A DNA stretch of 64,000 nucleotides, taken from NCBI GenBank assembly GCA_015039465.1, contig MU130033.1, forward strand, positions 149,107 through 213,106. Direction: 5' to 3'. Shown one piece after another: positions 37,487-49,611 of this stretch. Both the position numbers and the translations under genes were made by a program. Every line of letters starts with the position of its first letter. The first letter of the stretch is position 1. Under the pieces are notes generated by a model. The model was not told where the DNA came from. It searched no databases and was given only the letters and a program-made list of their open reading frames with translations. The DNA comes from Phlegmacium glaucopus. Lineage: Eukaryota > Basidiomycota > Agaricomycetes > Agaricales > Cortinariaceae.

Positions 37487-39608
37487 ATGAGGATAGCGCA
37501 TTTACACGACGAATTGGCTTGCAATCCCGCTCGTGTGTCGGTTGATACGCTTTTTGGTCCTGTTGTAGGAGGACGAGCAGTGAATGAGGCTGTAATCTTT
37601 CTGGGTAAATTTATTTTATCTTGGCAGTGGTTTCGACGGTGTCTGATACTCACTATTGACTTTCAGAAATTCCGTATGCCTTACCTCCAGGAAGATTTGA
37701 AGATCCTGTCGCTTTACCCAAACATTATCGATACGAAACCAAGGAATATATTCGGGAGTCTATATGTCAGGATTCATTCTGTTCAATTATAAATGCTCCT
37801 AAATCTCGGCAACATGGCAATACCTAGATGCTACGCAACCTTCCAATGACGGCCAAGCACAAGGTAACATCTGGTCCACGTTTTGGGAGCGTGTTTTTAA
37901 GTTTTGTTATGGAGGTTCCCCCTTCGAAGACAAAGTGGGGCTTGGTAAACCATCTGAAAATCCGTACGTGAATCAATTGTTTTTCTACATAGTATCGATG
38001 GCACGTCGATCCCACCGTGCATCTGTAGTTTGTTTTTAAACATCGCCATTCCACCTTCCTATCCAAAGAAGAGAAATTTTCCAGTGAAAGTATATATTCA
38101 TGGAGGGTACGTTACTACGGTATTCGTTGGGAATTTTGTGCTTAACAGCATAAAATGAAACAGATTCCTCCAATTCGGATCCCCACATTCCCTATCATCT
38201 CAGGCTCAGTTTATAGCTGCTGATCGTTCGGAAATTTGGGTCAATGTCGGGTATCGATTATCTGCATTCGGTTTCCTGGCAAGTGATAAACCAAAATTGA
38301 ACGGAAATTACGGATTCAAGGATCAATGGATGGCACTAGAATGGATCAAGGAAAACATCGAGGCATTCGGAGGTCGGTGGTAATGTTTGACATTGATCCT
38401 CGTTCCTGAAATGGGAAAAACTCTTTGCCAGGAGACCCGGAGGACATTCAACTTACTGGACTCTCGGCTGGTATGTTTAGATTCCCCAAAAACCCACATG
38501 ATGAATAAGTGTCATGCGTACTTACGCGCAGGTGCACATTCGGTCCACCAGCTTCTTCACCATGCCTCACAACTTCCAAATGGAAAAAAGGCACCGTTCC
38601 ACTCTGCTATAATGCAATCCAATGCCATCTTGTAAGTTGAAATAAGATCGAGGGTTCAAGGCGATTAACAGTGATTTACTTACAAAAGGACGGATCCTAA
38701 AACACCTTCTGAACTTCGACCCCAGTTCGATGCGTTGTGTCGCGCTCTCAACCTAGATCCAAGTGCTCCAAATATCCTTTCCATTCTCAAGGACCCAGTG
38801 AAAGTTCCTTGGGAGTCGATCACCGAGGTCATCGAAACTGATGTGTTGGGTCCGTATGGCACGTTTCGTGGTTGTTTAGCAGACGACTGGGTATCCGTCA
38901 AACCAGGACCTATGGCCTGGCAGAATTCAGGACAGCTAGGTCGCGGACTCCTAGCGCACGGCGTAAAATGTGTCGTTATTGGCGATCTGACCGAGGAGTG
39001 GTACCTTTATTCAATCGCACATCCCATCAGAGGACGTCAAGATATCCTGCCGAACCTTGAACGGTATTTCCCAACAGATGTCGCGAGAATTTTGATCGCA
39101 GAGTTCCCTCCATTATCGGAAAATGCAGATACGGAGGAAGCTGCGAAGTTGTATGGAGAGATTATGAGTTGTGGTCAAGTACATTTGCCTGTCCGAGTGT
39201 TTGCGAAGGATATGGAGGCTAGCGGGTTCCCTGTCCTTAGGTATGAGATTCGCTGGACACCAGAACAACATAGGGCCGCAGGTAGCTCTCTCTCTGCTAT
39301 CTTTATGGCATACTAATGAGACATCTTCAGGTTATGTTACACACGGAGGAGATCGGGTGTTATGGGCCCTGCGAATTCCAAGCTTGAAGCAAGATCAAGT
39401 TGAAGTTGCCAAAGAGTGGCTCAATAGGGTTTTTGAAGAGGTGAACAAGTTAATGAACGGAGAACCTACTCGTCAGGACGTTAGTGCTATGATCACGTTG
39501 AAAGATGACAGAAATATTGGGTGGACGAAGGATGAGAAATGGGACAGATTGATGAAGCTTGAAAAAGTGATTGACAGACGACGAGGCTCTATCCTTTCCA
39601 ATTTGTAG
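37487..39608 (+). CDS. Type-B carboxylesterase (alpha/beta hydrolase)
   Basis: The ATG at 37487 starts MRIAHLHDELACNPARV, then DTLFGPVVGGRAVN, FLG|EIPYALPPGRFEDP (the usual G-PYA-PP--R-- motif), oxyanion-hole region VYIHGG|FLQFGS, NVGYRLSAFGFLAS and GNYGFKDQWMALEWIKENI. The nucleophile elbow is LTGLSAG|AHSVH, with an intron just after the Gly. The late His is in GYVTHGGDRVLWAL. No signal peptide is seen, so it is probably intracellular. Introns are 50-70 nt. The final exon (about 39331-39608) also exists as a decayed inverted copy at about 55.8-56.2 kb. The substrate is unknown. Confidence 0.87.
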
Positions 39609-39794
39609 TAGATTTGGTACCTCCTACTTTTTAATGTATGTATGTACGAGGTTGTTGCCTAGCCGAATGCTAAGGCAGGGGACTGCCGAACAGTGTCTCA
39701 AGTGTCACACCGTGCCACTCACACGTCACGCGTGTTACTTTTTGTTCCCTTGAACTTGCCTTGAACAACCACATAAATTACAATAACAATACTA

Positions 39795-41039
39795 ATGGAC
39801 GCTGTTGTAGACGACGAGAAGAAGGCATTTGACGCAGAGACAACTCAGGATGAGGATTCTCAACCAGATCCAGAGGAACATCTCATGTTAGACCAAGGAA
39901 ATGGACGCATTTGGCTCGTCAAGGTCCGTAAAACATCATGTTGTCGTCTCCTCGGGCTGTAGCCACAAAGGTGTGCCCAATTAGATTCCCAAGTTCCTCA
40001 TGGAACGATGGTCAGCTATCAATCAGGAAGATGTCCATCTAGCCACAGTGAGGGTTTACACCGCCGAAACCCCAAACAAGAAACCCCGGATCGTCTTATT
40101 TCTACCACCCAACAGTGACCCTACGAACCCAAATGCAACTCCATTACCTCAGCAAACTAACAGACCTGTTTTCGACACGGCAACGAAGTATATTGCCACG
40201 GGCCCTGAACCTGACTGCTATGAGCTGGATATGGTCAACGATAGTGTCGAAAATCAAATCGTAGTGGCGGAACGACCGAAAGATGCAGCGATTAGCATAT
40301 CCGCGAGTTCTGCGGCTGCTACTGTCAATACCAGAGCTCGAACGACGATCTTGACAGGTCGTATAAAGCATGAATGTAACTTGCGGCCAACCTTTACTCA
40401 AAATTATCGACATCAGATGAGGGAACGACATAAGAAATACAATACTCCTATGCGACAGATTAGGATGATTGACGATGCTGGCGTACCAGGTGGCAGAGGT
40501 GGAGTCAACAGGCTCAGCAGTGGTGTCGGCGTCGGCGCTGGGGGCGCTTTTGGCGATCTCATTGTCAGTTCTGCGGACTCTTGGATATATATGTATATAT
40601 TTCTAATTAACATGACTAGAAAACGAAACCGAAACAAGCTAAAGGCACATTCGAGCGTATGGCTCGTATGCCACGCAATCAGCTTCTCGACCAACTGTTT
40701 GCTTTGTTCCGTGAAACTACACATTGGGGTATTCGCCCGCTGCGTGAAAAAACCCAGCAGCCAGAGGCGTATCTGAAGGAGGTACTAGCTGAAATCGCGT
40801 TTCTCCATAAATCTGGCGAGTACAATGGTCTATGGGAGCTCAAAGAGGTCTTCAAGGATGAAGGGGTTCGTTCTTTTTTTATCCAACTGTTGATTCGAGA
40901 TTTATTAATGAATATGGTTCATTAGATGAAGGCGGAGAATGTACCTGGGCCAAGCTCACTAAGTGATGTGAAGATGGAGATGGAGATGGAGGAGGAGGAT
41001 GACGATGACGAGGATGATGACATGGAGGAAGTTTCGTGA
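39795..41039 (+). CDS. TFG2: General transcription factor IIF, beta subunit (RAP30/Tfg2)
   Basis: TFIIF beta binds RNA polymerase II with the alpha subunit and helps promoter opening. The ATG at 39795 gives an acidic N-terminus and LMLDQGNGRIWLVK, then IPKFLMERWS after the first intron. The dimerisation part follows, then LTGRIKHECNLRPTFTQNY, the linker with MRERHKKYNTPMRQIRMID, and a Gly-rich stretch. An intron leads to KTKPKQAKGTFERMARMPRNQ. The C-terminal winged helix spans LLDQLFALFRETTHWGIRPLREKTQQPEAYLKEVL in pieces, and the protein ends in an acidic tail EEVS. Three introns are visible. Parts of this locus are repeated as decayed copies at 53.2-57.2 kb. Confidence 0.93.
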
Positions 41040-41327
41040 CTGTAATACCCTTTTGCATGACCTGTGTATTTTATGCGATAATCAAAGATCTCTATTATTG
41101 TAGTTGAAGTTCTAGATTTAATCAAAGAAAGTGAACATTTTTTGATACAGCTGGATCCTTCCCAAACAGTTCTTGAATGGGTATATGCATTTATTTTGCA
41201 AGGAAAAGAGAAAGAGGACGACGGGAAATGCGTTCCTGTACCAGAACATTAAGTATTACGCTCTACCAAGACTTTTCTTCTGCACGTGTTGACCACGATC
41301 AAAAAAATAACCCCCCACTTTCATCCC

Positions 41328-42889
41328 ATGGCTGATTCCACATATGACCCATACTGGACTGCCGTATCTCCGTTTACTCCACAACAGAACGGAGAGGGCT
41401 CAGCGATTTGCAAGGAAGAGATGAAGACCTATTTTAGCAGCCTGCTCCGCAGGAAGGTTACTGGTGTGCGATCTGATCTTGTCGGACACGGTGTATTCAA
41501 CGTCGTCAGTCTGCCATTCCTGTCTTTCTTTGCACCCATATACTCACTTACGTTCAGGTATACGACCTCATTTTCAGCGATCTTGGGCCACCTGTCGTCG
41601 CACGCATCTGTTACAATTTCACGGTAATGAGAGCAACATGCCTTTTCTAGAACACAATCAATGTGTGATCTCTGATTAGAACACTGAGGAAGGTCGAAAG
41701 TATGCATCGGAGACCACAGAACAAGAAGTCGCAATTCTCAAGTTTCTGGAGATGAGGGCACCAGAAGTCATTGCGCCTCGTGTCCTGGGTTACGACATTG
41801 AGCCCCAAAACGCAATCGGTTCTCCATTTATCCTGCAGTCGAGGATTAGTGGCTGCGATCTTTTGCATTGCTCTATCGACGAAACCTTGTGGCAAAATTT
41901 TAGCTTCGTTAGTATTTTCGCGATGTCTTTGAGAAATTGTGCTCATCGATGGAACTGTGTAGTATAAATTCATTCCGGGATTGGCCCACGCGTTGGTTGA
42001 CCTTTTCAGCATCGAAATTCCGAACATTATTGGTTCAGTCACTGGCGTTTCAGAGGAGGGGATCCCCGCTGTAGGTCCCTTCCGAGAAGAAGCTATTTTT
42101 CGAGGATCCGACCGTCCGTTTCAATCTGCTATGGAATATATCAAATGGCGCATATCAGCCTCGATCTGGGAAGATAAGGACGGGGCTTCGGTAAACGTCC
42201 CAGCCCTACTTCAACGACTCGAGATTCTAGCGCAACGTATTATTACATGTCTTGACCCATCACTTCTCCGCGTATGCTTAGTGCACGTTGACCCTCATGA
42301 CAGAAATGTGATGGTTGAAGAGAGTAAATTCAGCGGCCTTGTTGACTGGCAGGTGTGTCTCTATAACTTCTGGCTTCTGTTTGACCAAACTTCTTCACCT
42401 TTAGGCTCTTACCCTCCCATCGTTTATAGCCGCTGAATATCCACCCTATCTTCGTTATGACGGAATGTACGAAGAGCGTTATGCTGCCTTGAATCAATAC
42501 GGAAAAATTGAATTCATAAACAAGGATTTGGTTTGCCTTTTAATCCCTGTACCTGTATTATGGTAACATGAGCTTATTAACGGTACGGAAAAATATCAGA
42601 GACCTTCAAAAGATGACGCCAAGGTACTGCGAAATTTGTACCTCGAGGTAAGTGGTCCTCAGTCTGTGCTAGTAACATTACATTACTTCATGTTTACTCT
42701 AGTGCTGCGGAAAACGAAACCCGATGTATGCGCGAGCTTTAATAGAGGGCCAGGTGCTTCGTCAGCTAGTAGAATGGCTGAATTTCGTAGAATGGGAAGG
42801 CGATTTTGTGTGGCCAGGACTGTGCGTCGCAATCCGCTAAGTTTACTTATCGCCTTTCTCACAGGAAGATTGACTTTGAAATTCCTTAG
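41328..42889 (+). CDS. Aminoglycoside-phosphotransferase-fold kinase (APH family)
   Basis: The ATG at 41328 starts MADSTYDPYWTAVSP. Next come a Gly-rich loop region (DLVGHGVFNVV|YDLIF), the lysine-region equivalent PVVARICYNF, EVAILKFLEMRAPEVIAPRVLGYD, and SPFILQSRISGCDL. The catalytic loop LVHVDPHDRNVMVEE is followed by FSGLVDWQ, i.e. the H-D-H--N and D-W motifs of APH kinases. Substrates of such fungal proteins are mostly unknown. The last exons are less certain: I end the protein at KIDFEIP (TAG 42887-42889) using a GTGCGT donor at about 42827; an alternative end near 42938 exists in another frame. Confidence 0.75.
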
Positions 42890-43462
42890 GGAGCTTTGGG
42901 AGTCAGATCAGCGCGGGAAATTGGATGCTTCAGAGTAGCTAACTCTATCTACATTCTAGATTGGCTCATCCTGAGTCTTCCTGCACATCCCAGTAGTACG
43001 TACAACTCTGTATGCTTCTACATGCACTACCAAAGTCTGCGAAAATTGTTTCACGGTATACTCTAATAAAGCCTGTACGCCCAGAACTTTCGATCTGTGG
43101 GGGGGAGAAATTTTCTGAGAGAGAGAATCGGGCAATTCCAGTACAATTCTGGTGCCTTCCACATGGATCACACATCAGCAAAATAGCAGGCCACTGGGAG
43201 AGCTAGCAGAAGCATGTCTACTCTCTCCAGCTTTCCAGAGCTTGTGATAGAAATACAAGATTATGTCTGATTATAGCATGTATTCTAGAATCATGGAGCC
43301 ACTACTAGAGCAGGCATAGAAAGCTAGGAAAGGACGCTTCTTGATCTGATACCGCCACCACACCGAATTTTCTCACGGTTTCACCACCGTCGAACTCGGG
43401 GGCCAGTATCGCAGATTATAGAACAGCGTAGCACTACTTTCATACTCTACGTGTTTCACACA
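42890..43462. other. Gap between the APH-like gene and the repeat-rich region
   Basis: No gene is supported. The 3' part may be the 5' leader of the LINE ORF1 fragment. Confidence 0.4.
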
Positions 43463-44115
43463 ATGTTGAATACCAGTAACACACAACCTCAGACCAGACA
43501 GAAAAGCGCCACAGCGACAGCAAAAAAAACGAGAAGAGAGCTAGAAGAAGTGGAAGGTTTTAATACGGACATCCGTAACAAAGACCAAGCACTAACGTTA
43601 CTGCCACACACCACATAGCTGAGGAGCTGGTCACCTCAGTCAAAACACAATTGATCGATCAAATGGAACTTTACAACAACCAAGTGGAGACCATGAGGGA
43701 CGCGGTAGAGAATGTAACTAATGCGGCTAAGGACATCACCACATCCATGGCAGACCTCAAGGACGAATGCACAGACATCACAGACAAAATCACCCAAGTC
43801 TCGCTAGAGCTCAGCAAGAAGACCACAGAAATTACAGCCACACAGCCCGCAACAGCACGGTCATATGCAGAAATCGCACAATCACAGCAGATCCCCAATA
43901 TACATCTCGCCGTTGTCACACATGGTCAGTCCAATGACCGGCAATTATTGATGCAAAGAAATACTAGGAACACGGACTCAGCGACAGACAAATTGACTGA
44001 GAAAGAATTGGTTGTTAAAGCCAACACAGCTCTCGAACTAATGCGCGGATACTTAAACTACAACGACCCAAAAAGACGCTCCAGCAGGAGAAAAAAAAAA
44101 AAAAAAAAAAAAAAA
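43463..44115 (+). pseudogene. LINE ORF1 fragment (Tad-like), frameshifted, ending in A25
   Basis: The frame from ATG 43463 is Thr/Lys-rich and stops at about 43620. The continuing frame (HIAEELVTSVKTQLIDQ...) is offset by one base, so a frameshift lies near 43585-43615. The second part is a coiled-coil region followed by ATARSYAEIAQ and DRQLLMQRN, then LTEKELVVKANTALELM, words I associate with ORF1 of basidiomycete Tad-clade LINEs. The coding sequence runs straight into 25 As at 44091-44115. Confidence 0.6.
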
Positions 44116-45053
44116 TCAGAATTGTAGCCGTACATTCTTGCTGGGTGTTCAGTTCACCACCTGATTTCCACCAAGAACATAGGATGGGTTTTTGGGTGAC
44201 CGACCACCCTAGATCTAACAAAATACTTGGTTGGGTGACCACCCGAGTCCCAGCTGGTTCTACCAGTGTATTGGTGACATCACCCAACTTTTCAGAGAAA
44301 TACATGTAGCTAAAGAAACAATATATACATGTCCAAATGCTAAAGTTTTCTAACACATCTGAGGGGAACCGCCAGATGGTCTGTCTGAAAACGCCCTATC
44401 TGGACCAAATGTGCAATGATTCGCTTGAGAACAGTCAGTTTCTGCGATTGGCCTAATATCCTAAACAACTTACCTTCTTCAGCACACATGTAATTGGGCC
44501 AACCTGACTTATGATGGCACATCAAAATAGGCTAACTTGTGTTAAAGGGCTGGCCATTTAGGGTCCATAAAACTAGGAATGCTATTGATCTATGTATTCT
44601 GGCTGACCCAATTTATGATGGCACATCAGAATGGGCTAACTTAGGATAAAGGCTTGCCATTTAAGGGTTGATACCACCTGGCCTGTGCATACAAGATTCT
44701 TTGCATCCTGCATCAGTCAGTGAATAGAGTCCCTACCAGGCTGATACTTGGCCAAAACCTTAGCATACATGCAGGCTGTGACCTTCTTCAAATTCCTGCA
44801 GTGACAAACTCTGATACAATAGGGTTGTTCAGAGTAGACCATTTGGGTTTCATTTGAGTTCCATTTGAGATTCCATTTGAAAGTCGGCAGACACGGCACG
44901 CTCAGTCCAACTTTGATTGCGAGCTTCATTTGAACCCAAATGAAAAGTTTGGCATAAGCGGCCGTCGGAGTTTTAACATAGCTGATAATCAATAATCATA
45001 GATTTTACAGTACAATACGCTTTAAGTTTGTGCGCCTCAAACACAATCAAGTC
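44116..45053. repeat. Repeat-derived spacer and possible left end of the Harbinger element
   Basis: A segment with ATGATGGCACATCA...GGCTAAC is present twice (about 44480-44560 and 44600-44670). Near 44840-44950 CATTTGA/TCAAATG words recur on both strands (GGGTTTCATTTGAG and AACCCAAATGAAAAG), as in subterminal repeats of DNA transposons. Confidence 0.4.
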
Positions 45054-47203
45054 ATGCCTACTCGAACAGATTGTCAACTCGCAGCTGATGCTCTTCATCG
45101 AGCTTTCCTTATTAATTTTGTGGCAGATTTGGAGCGAAGAGAGCTAGACTTTGCATCTGATTTGGAGGATTCTGACGACGATATGGATGATGGTAGTTCC
45201 TCGGATTCCTGTTCGACATCTGCCGCCTCTTCATCCAAGTCTTCTGATGATAGTGATGACCCGGATTTCATGACACCTGCAGAAACATACGTCCACCACA
45301 TGGCTAATCTGTATTCCGAACGCTACATGGCAGAACGCACAAATATTCCGAAGACACGGGGATTAATGCACCTTTTGCTAAACGACTATAAAGTTAACCA
45401 CCCCCAAATTTTTAGAAACTATTTGCGCATTGACCCAGATTGTTTTGATGCCTTGGTGGAAGTCATTCGTGATGATGAAATATTTCTTAATAATTCCAAC
45501 AATTCGCAGATGCCTGTTGAGCAACAGGTTGTCATTGCGCTGTTTTGTTTTGGCCATTACGGAAATGCAGCTAGCATCATGAAGGTTGCCTTTCAGTTTG
45601 GTGTTGGATTTGGAACTGTTCATCTTGTTACAACGCATGTTCTTAAGGCATGTTGCTCCAAAAAATTCTGTTCATCATCGATTCAGTGGGCAAATGATCA
45701 GATGAAGTCTGAAGCAAAGGATTGGATTGAAGGTAATTCATGTCCAGCATGGCGGAATGGTTGGTTGATGGTAGATGGCACACTCATCCCACTTTTCCGT
45801 TGACCTGGCTATTTTGGGAATGTATTCTTTGACAGAAAATCAAACTACTCGCTAAATGTTCAGGTGTGTACTTACTTAACTTATTGCTTTTACATGTTTT
45901 CTCATTTTATTTGGTAATGCAGCTTGTCTCAATGCCAAACTGTGATATAATTGACTATTCTGTTGGCCTTCCCGGTAGTCAACATGATGCAACAGCTTGG
46001 GAAGAAACTCAAACATGTCAGCAGCACAATCAACTTCTTGCCAATGATGAATGGGTTTGGGCTGACTTGGCATACCCATTGAAATCATGGTGCCAATCTC
46101 CATACAAGAAGTAAGTTTTATTCCTTTGTAACATATATCAGAAATAATCTCTCTGTAGGCCTGAAAAACTTGAACTCAATAATGCAAAATATAATTACCA
46201 TCTTTCTGCCGTTCAGGTATGCTCTGAACACTGTGTTGGCTATGTTAAAGGTAGATGGGGATCCTTAAGAGGTTTACATGTTTCTATCAAGGGAGAAAGG
46301 GGCATCCAATATGCAACACTATGGATAATTGCATGCATTCACCTTCATGCCTTTGCCATGCAACACGAACAAGGAGAAGATTTGTCCAAGAATAAATTTT
46401 TTCAAAGGGGGAAAAGGTATCAAAAGTAGGGTTACCAAAGTTCGGTTCAGAACTGACTCATGAACCTGAACTGAACTGAACTGAACTGAATTATCAGTTC
46501 AGTTCAGTTCAGGTTCAGGCATTTAGAGATTTATGGTTCATGCAGTTCAAACTGAACTGAACTGCTGAACCATTAGGTACTAGAAGGCCAGGCAATTCTC
46601 TTCTTTTGACTTAACATTTTCTGGCAAGTGATCCTTCAGTAATTTATGAACATTGGAATGGTTTGGCAGTCCTTTTGAGCATGAAATAATGGCTAAGGAA
46701 GGAGTTAACAGCCAGACTTGGTATGTAATGTTATTATGTCAGCATAGATTAGTACTGCCTATTTAGGAAAATATAAATAAATCAATGGTTTTCTGTGTTC
46801 TAATGGAGTTCTGAGATTATATATGAGTGGAAATCAAGTGGCTAAGGGCTAAGGAAGGTCTTTGTAAAATAAATTGGTAAAATTTCAGATTTTATAATGG
46901 TTCTTCAGTTCAGTTCAGTTCGAACCAGTTCTTAAATGGTTCAGTTCAGTTCAGGACCATATGCAAACAGTTCAGTTCAGTTCAGTTCAGGCTGAGGAGG
47001 TGAAGAACTGAACTGAACTGAACTTTGGTAACCCTAATCAAAAGGAGCAACGACATCTTGAGAGGAGGTGGCGGAGGGATCAAAGGGAAAATATAGCTCA
47101 GATTGAAGATGCACTGAATATTGATGATGATGTTGAGCTACTTCAGGGAAATATTAAAAGGGAGGAGTTGACAGAGAAACTGTTCAAATATATGAATTTC
47201 TGA
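45054..47203 (+). pseudogene. PIF/Harbinger-type DDE transposase, broken by a TGA and a MITE
   Basis: The ATG at 45054 opens MPTRTDCQLAADALHRAF, followed by an acidic Ser-rich stretch. The transposase core then has HPQIFRNYLRIDPDCFDALV, QVVIALFCFGHYGN, NGWLMVDGTLIPLF (first Asp), SNYSLNVQ|LVSMPNCDIIDYSVGLPGSQHD, WVWADLAYPL (second Asp) and VGYVKGRWGSLRGL. A TGA at 45801-45803 sits between LFR and PGYFGN, where relatives read through. Introns lie after NVQ and after SPYKK. The 610 bp MITE at 46427-47036 interrupts the last exon; without it and one copy of the target duplication, the frame continues as EQRHLERRWRRDQ to a stop at 47203. Confidence 0.8.
46427..47036. mobile_element. hAT-like MITE, copy 1 (GTTCA-array MITE)
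   Basis: A 610 bp element with terminal inverted repeats TAGGGTTACCAAAGTTC / GAACTTTGGTAACCCTA, flanked by a perfect 8 bp direct repeat ATCAAAAG (46419-46426 and 47037-47044). Inside each end are arrays of GTTCA/TGAAC pentamers. The centre is AT-rich and non-coding. An 8 bp target duplication and TAGGG terminus fit the hAT superfamily. Confidence 0.85.
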
Positions 47204-47287
47204 TAATTATAATAAAGGTGTTGCATTTAAATGTGAACCAAACAAACAAAAGATAAAACAAAAACAAAAAAAGGGGTAATACTACCA

Positions 47288-47999
47288 TCAAGTAAGGTTG
47301 GGGTCAACTCCAAAGTGACCACCATATGCAGGACCATGGTAGACACCAGGGGCAAAAGTAGCCTGAGGATTAGCTGTGGTACGGATGCGCTCAAGTTCCA
47401 TCTGTCGTTCCATCATGTGAAGATCGTGTTGGCGTTGCAGGGCTGCTTGCTGCTCTTGGTGTTTCATACAAGCAAGCTCAAGTTCATTTTGAGTCTGGTA
47501 TTTGGTCTGCAAGCGACGAGTCTTCTCTTTTTGTTTGACTTCAATTATTTTAAGGCACTGGGACCGATCCTCGTTTGCCAATTCAGTTATTTGATCCATG
47601 ATAGATGCTTTGCGCTTTGTACCATGAAGAGTAGCCAGAGTTTTGTGAGCAGAACCAGCCTTTTTTGGAGCTGGGGTATGGGAAGGGGTAAATTTGACAC
47701 GAGGAGGGGGTGATGAACTTCAGCTTCCAGGCTCACTAGACTTATCCTCATGGTCCACACTGTCGTCATCAGTAGCCTGTGATCCTGACTCAGAATCAGA
47801 GAAAATAGCAAAGCACGCTTGCTTGGTCAACTTTGTTTTCTATTGATTATTTAGTCCCTCAATGCGCAATAAATTTTAACAAAACGGACCTTTGTTGTAG
47901 TTTCTAGAATACTAGTATCAACAGGTGTCTGGCTATTCACAATAGCACTGCGGTCAATGGCTGGGTTACTACCAAACAGCTCACAAAAAGCATCCTGAT
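47288..47999 (-). pseudogene. Harbinger accessory (Myb/SANT-like) protein fragment
   Basis: Reading right to left: YYQDAFCELFGSNPAIDRS, an intron with GTCCGT...CAATAG, then KTKLTKQACFAIFSDSESGSQ, an in-frame TGA after SSEPGS, a Pro/Ser stretch, and a Gln/Glu/Lys-rich predicted coiled coil starting MDQITELANEDRSQ and ending GGHFGVDPNLT. A coiled-coil C-terminus convergent to the transposase matches the second gene of PIF/Harbinger elements. The 5' part with the expected DNA-binding domain is missing where the LINE begins at about 48000. Confidence 0.6.
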
Positions 48000-49610
48000 A
48001 GTACGCGTTCTCTGATACTAATTAGTACAGAGCTAGCGATGGACTCGTGGAAACAAATACCTATCGACACCCCAGACATTACGGCCATTGAAATCAATGG
48101 CCAGTTTGGTACGCTTCGAGTTTTTAATATTTATAACGATGTCAAGCACAACGACTCACTATCACACTTATCTAACTACATGAGAGATGCAGGCCGTCAA
48201 CATTGCCTTAAGCCACCCTTGGCGACGCTCTGGATGGGAGACTTCAACCGTCACCATCCCATATGGGACGAACCGCGCAACGAGCACCTTTTCACGAGAC
48301 ACAACCTCAATCTGGCGCAACCGCTCCTCAACATGTTGGGACGACACCGCATGAAAATGGCATTACCACCACTCATTCCTACCCTCAAAGCGCATGGCTC
48401 AGGCAACTTTACAAGGGTCGATAATGTATTCTGCTCGGAAGATACGCTCGACTGCATCATCAAATGTAACACGGATGACGCTAATCGTCCTGTCAAAACC
48501 GACCATCTTCCAATTGTGACGGAACTAGATATCCAGACGCTTAAAGACGCGTGGGAACCTAGACGTAACTTCAGGGAAGTAGACTGGAAGGAATTCACCG
48601 AATCTCTGCAGGCACAACTCAACAACTCTCCCCCACCGGTCGAAATTCCATCAAAGCAGGCCTTTGACGAGACGCTCAAAAGAGTGAATGACGCCGTTCA
48701 ACATGCTATAGAAGCTAACGTCAAATTATCACATCCCAGTCCTTACTCCAAACGCTGGTGGAATAAAGAACTCGAAGCGGCGAAAAGGAACACAAGACGG
48801 CTAGGCTCCAAATCAAAGCAACACCAGCTGAATAGACAACACCCAGTACACGAAGAATATCGAAGACAACGCAACGACTATGCAGAGGCTATTAGGAACG
48901 CCAAAATCAACTACTGGGCTGAATGGTTAGAAGGGGTAGACGAATCGAGTATCTGGAAGGCCAGTAGGTTAGTTACAGGGCCAGCCACCAACGCAGGTAA
49001 ATCGAGGGTACCCACCCTACAAGTTATCGACCCAACGACAAAGAGAGTCACACGGGAAGCTATTGACAACGAAAGCAAAGGCAAATTGCTGTATGAAACC
49101 TTCTTTCCCAAACCCAACCCGCTAACACCACCTGTCGTACACGACACCCCATATCCGCCACCTAAATGGACGTTCGTGAACATTACCGACGAGCAAATAC
49201 ATCGCGCTATCAAGAAGTTGAAACCTTTCAAAGCTACTAGGAAGGATACGACACCAAACAGCGTCCTAATCAACACAAGAGAAGTACTAGTCCCCTATCT
49301 CGGACCCCTGTTCCGAGCCACTCACACACTTAGATATTATCCTAACGAATGGGCCGTCACAGACACGCTGGCCATGAAAAAACCAGGCAAATCGGACTAT
49401 ACCGTGCCATCAGCATGGCGCCCCATTGTCCTCTCGGACGGTATGGCCAGGCTGCTCAACGCCTGCCACACGGAAGACATTGTAACTATGTGCGAGAAAC
49501 TAGACATATTACCCTGCAACCATTTCGGCGCGCGTCCAGGGCGGACAACAACGGACTCACTTCATCTCCTCACAAAGACCGTCAAAGACGCTATCGCGCA
49601 CCAATACTGA
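48000..49610 (+). pseudogene. LINE ORF2, N-terminal part: APE endonuclease and start of RT
   Basis: The open frame is in phase from about 48000 (TRSLILISTELAMDSW), so truncation is upstream of any start codon. Endonuclease motifs are IYNDVKHND, LWMGDFNRHHPIWDE and TDHLPIVTEL (the late SDH-like motif). The RT thumb-proximal linker has ISKRWWNKEL-like KRWWNKELEAAKRNTRR. RT begins with NITDEQIHRAIKKLKPFKA and DTTPNSVL, then SAWRPIVLSDGMARLLNA and NHFGARPGRTTTDSLH. The frame stops at 49610 before the catalytic YxDD palm is reached. Confidence 0.85.
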
Positions 49611-49611
49611 T

